The position numbers were made by a program, and so were the translations under genes. From assembly GCA_903889795.1 (NCBI GenBank), contig CAISYW010000065.1, forward strand, positions 1 to 7,910: a DNA stretch of 7,910 bases, read 5' to 3'. Below are positions 6,194-7,910 of this stretch, piece after piece (positions within the stretch are counted from its first letter, which is position 1; each line of letters begins with the position of its first letter). The notes beneath the pieces were generated by a model, which searched no databases, was not told the origin of the DNA, and saw only the letters and a list, made by a program, of their open reading frames with translations. Source of the stretch: an uncultured Chlamydiae bacterium (lineage in GTDB: Bacteria; Chlamydiota; Chlamydiia; Chlamydiales; SM23-39).

Positions 6194-6627
6194 GCGAAAG
6201 AGTGTACGATCCAATCCGCTGCCGCAATGTTGTTGCGACACCCGAGGAATTGGTTCGTCAGTCTCTCTTGCGTAAGATGATCCATGATTTGGGTTATCCG
6301 AAGAGTTTGATTGCGGTGGAAAAGGAACTCGGCATGCATCGGCGCCGATTTGATCTGGTTTGCTATGCTTGCTCTATCCATCCTGAGCATGAACTCTCTC
6401 CTCTGCTCATTATTGAGTGTAAGGCGCTTGATTGTTCTGAGGCGGCCCGCCAACAGGCGTTTGGGTATAATGCAACGCTCGGCGCGCCCTTCGTCTGTAT
6501 CGCTTGCAAGAGTGAAATACATACTTTATGGCGCAATGCCGATCAAATCATGAGTGTGCCTTTTCTTCCGCCTTATGGTGAGTTGCTCGAGATCGCAAAA
6601 AAAAGATTCGCCCATGCAACGAATTGA
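6190..6627 (+). CDS. Free-standing HsdR N-terminal-like PD-(D/E)xK protein
   Basis: A 145-residue protein resembling the small HSDR_N_2 family (N-terminal nuclease-like domain of type I restriction R subunits), which also occurs as stand-alone proteins, notably in Bacteroidetes. Recognisable parts are the opening VYDPIR, the helix ATPEELVRQSLLRKMI followed by GYP, then KSLIAVEKEL, and a PD-(D/E)xK-like active site: D55 in RRRFDLV, then E76 and K78 in IIECKA. E20 or E44 may complete it. Later QQAFGYNATLGAPFVCIA matches the usual family helix-strand (QAxxYN). The helicase and motor parts of HsdR are absent, and there are no hsdM or hsdS neighbours, so this is not a restriction system. Its ATG overlaps the hpf stop by four bases, implying translational coupling. 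Its own stop lies 14 bases inside the next gene. Nuclease activity is possible but unproven, and its biological role is unknown. Confidence 0.85.
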   Translation: MSERVYDPIRCRNVVATPEELVRQSLLRKMIHDLGYPKSLIAVEKELGMHRRRFDLVCYACSIHPEHELSPLLIIECKALDCSEAARQQAFGYNATLGAPFVCIACKSEIHTLWRNADQIMSVPFLPPYGELLEIAKKRFAHATN

Positions 6628-7910
6628 AATTCCCTCTCAAGCTGACGCTCTTTGCCTATTGGGATTGGAGGGATTGGATTGCTCTCAGTGTTTGGAGTGG
6701 TTAGACACACAGCATGATCTCTATTTAGTTGATAACCTTTCAGATCTACAGATCCCTCCCGAAGTTTTAAATCATCCCCGTCTGCGCTCTTTTTCCATTG
6801 AAACCCCTTTGCAGCATGAACAGGTTATTAAGGAAATCGCTTGGCACGCCGTGATGCAATCGATGCATATTCATAGCCAGCCTCGGTGGGAAGAGTTTCG
6901 CCGTCGGTTGGAAGAGTGCCAACATGCGGCGCATCTATTGCTCTCGGAGGTGGCTGATTTTGGCCAGGAAGCCTTTGGCAATGCACGGAGTAACTGGCGG
7001 CAGAGCGGTCCTTTTCGTAGCTGGGCTCTTTTGAAGGGCCGTTTTCAGGACGTGCCTGCGATCGTTTGCGGAGCGGGGCCTTCATTAAAAGAGGCCGCGC
7101 CGCGCCTGGCGGCTCTCTCTTCGCGCGCCTTGATCCTTTCAGCGGGAACCGCGGGCTCGATTATGGGTTCCTGGGGGATTGCTCCCCACCTGGCCTGTTT
7201 TCTCGACAAACAGACGCCGCTCGACTCAATTCTTCAACAACCATTTATGGAAGTACTCTCTATTTTGCAAAGCCGTCTTAATCCCGGCTGTGTTCATTGG
7301 ATGCATGGTGAAAAAATTCTCGCGCCGGAAAGCGGGCCATTGCCTTGGGAAAAATGGTGGATGGATAATGATTCCTCTCCTTCATTTGGCTGGACAGTGG
7401 GTAATTTCGCGACGCAAATGGCGGTATGGATGGGCTGCAATCCCATCATTTGGGTGGGAATGGATCTCTGTTATCAGGGGGAACAAAAGTATGCGGATCG
7501 ATCGGACAAGAGCCAAGTTCCATTGATAGAGAGCAATGATCGGATGACCCAGCGCGATTGGCTGCTGGCCGCTCGCTGGAGCGAAGAGCTCTCTTGCGAG
7601 CATCCTCAGCTGCGCTTTGTCAATACGTCGATGCAAGGTCTGCCTTTGGGTTTGCCGATCGAGACGATGCCTTTGGATGCAATCGATCAAACCCTGACGA
7701 GGGAGTTTGATCTGACCGGGCGGCTCCATCAAGCCATTCAAGGGGCGTCCTCGCTCACCATGACGATTCAGCAAAAAGAGATTGAATGGGTGATGAGCTG
7801 GGAGCGCTGCTTAGCTCTTTGCGCTCAGATGACGAGCGATGGGGATGATGCCTTATCGAACGAGATCGTTCATGAATTTTATTTAGAGCCTCTCTGGCGG
7901 ATCTGGAGGC
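6614..7910 (+). CDS. DUF115 / MptE-like (MAF-like) protein, 3' end outside window
   Basis: An open frame of 432 codons continues past the window edge. The central region matches the DUF115 (MAF flag10/MptE-like) family: a Gly-rich loop PAIVCGAGPSLKEAAPRLA (148-166), then a strand and helix (ALILSAGTAG), HLACFLDKQTP, and further on NPIIWVGMDLCYQG (V281 to G287 region). Family members include archaeal 6-hydroxymethyl-dihydropterin pyrophosphokinase MptE and bacterial motility accessory (flagellin glycosylation) factors. Which reaction this protein performs cannot be told from sequence. Residues 1-147 are a divergent N-terminal region. The start at 6614 overlaps the upstream gene by 14 bases. 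An in-frame ATG at 6575 would add 13 residues; neither has a clear ribosome binding site, and coupling from the upstream gene is likely. No flagellar genes are nearby. Confidence 0.85.
   Translation, partial: MQRIEIPSQADALCLLGLEGLDCSQCLEWLDTQHDLYLVDNLSDLQIPPEVLNHPRLRSFSIETPLQHEQVIKEIAWHAVMQSMHIHSQPRWEEFRRRLEECQHAAHLLLSEVADFGQEAFGNARSNWRQSGPFRSWALLKGRFQDVPAIVCGAGPSLKEAAPRLAALSSRALILSAGTAGSIMGSWGIAPHLACFLDKQTPLDSILQQPFMEVLSILQSRLNPGCVHWMHGEKILAPESGPLPWEKWWMDNDSSPSFGWTVGNFATQMAVWMGCNPIIWVGMDLCYQGEQKYADRSDKSQVPLIESNDRMTQRDWLLAARWSEELSCEHPQLRFVNTSMQGLPLGLPIETMPLDAIDQTLTREFDLTGRLHQAIQGASSLTMTIQQKEIEWVMSWERCLALCAQMTSDGDDALSNEIVHEFYLEPLWRIWR

Noticed and set aside
6597..6604. Run of eight A residues near the end of the HsdR-N-like gene, possible slippage site fusing it to the DUF115 gene
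   Set aside because: Loss of one A in the transcript would indeed join the two frames, but the 14-base overlap with its own ATG explains expression without slippage, and A runs are common in such genomes.
6190..6627. Remnant of a type I restriction-modification locus
   Set aside because: No helicase part of HsdR, no hsdM or hsdS, and the gene is intact with proper start and stop inside a compact operon, so it is a stand-alone family member rather than a decayed R subunit.
7382..7774. 130-codon open frame on the minus strand within the DUF115 gene
   Set aside because: It is antisense to a recognisable coding region, has no family character or ribosome binding site, and is a shadow of codon usage on the other strand.

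Overview
The window looks like chromosomal core DNA of a chlamydia-related bacterium (order Chlamydiales, probably an environmental, amoeba-associated lineage). The reasons are protein character and gene order: a phenylalanyl-tRNA synthetase beta gene (pheT) followed by a MORN-type lipoprotein gene and flanked by a membrane-anchored LysM protein, yidD and recO. From memory, this resembles the recO ... yidD - hypothetical - pheT - hypothetical block of Chlamydia trachomatis (roughly CT470-CT476). I could not verify this, and the moderate G+C only mildly favours an environmental relative over Chlamydia itself. There is no plasmid, phage, CRISPR or toxin module here.

Layout, left to right. Bases 1-2823 (minus strand) hold pheT and, 64 bases downstream of it, the 5' part of a lipoprotein gene that runs off the window. 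A 92-base divergent spacer (2824-2915) separates pheT from a plus-strand LysM gene (2916-4139). That spacer contains a compact pair of back-to-back promoter candidates sharing one palindromic -35 hexamer. The LysM gene converges on yidD (4109-4318, minus) with a 31-base tail-to-tail overlap. Upstream of yidD, reading the other way, a good sigma70-type promoter precedes tandem tRNA-Leu(GAG) and tRNA-Arg(UCG) genes. Next comes recO (4624-5292, minus).

Between recO and the divergent hpf operon lies the most unexplained structure: a 167-base imperfect palindrome (5298-5464), which looks like a small non-autonomous transposable element (MITE) or another mobile or regulatory hairpin. From 5513 to the right edge there is one plus-strand operon: a promoter, hpf (long-form ribosome hibernation factor), a free-standing HsdR-N-type PD-(D/E)xK nuclease-fold protein, and a DUF115/MptE-like (MAF-like) protein cut by the window edge. 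Their reading frames overlap by 4 and 14 bases, suggesting translational coupling.

Functionally, pheT, the tRNAs and hpf serve translation, recO serves recombinational repair, and yidD, the LysM protein and the lipoprotein serve the envelope. The last two genes have no assigned role. Nothing here amounts to a proven new system. The best leads are the palindromic element at recO and the hpf-nuclease-fold-DUF115 operon.
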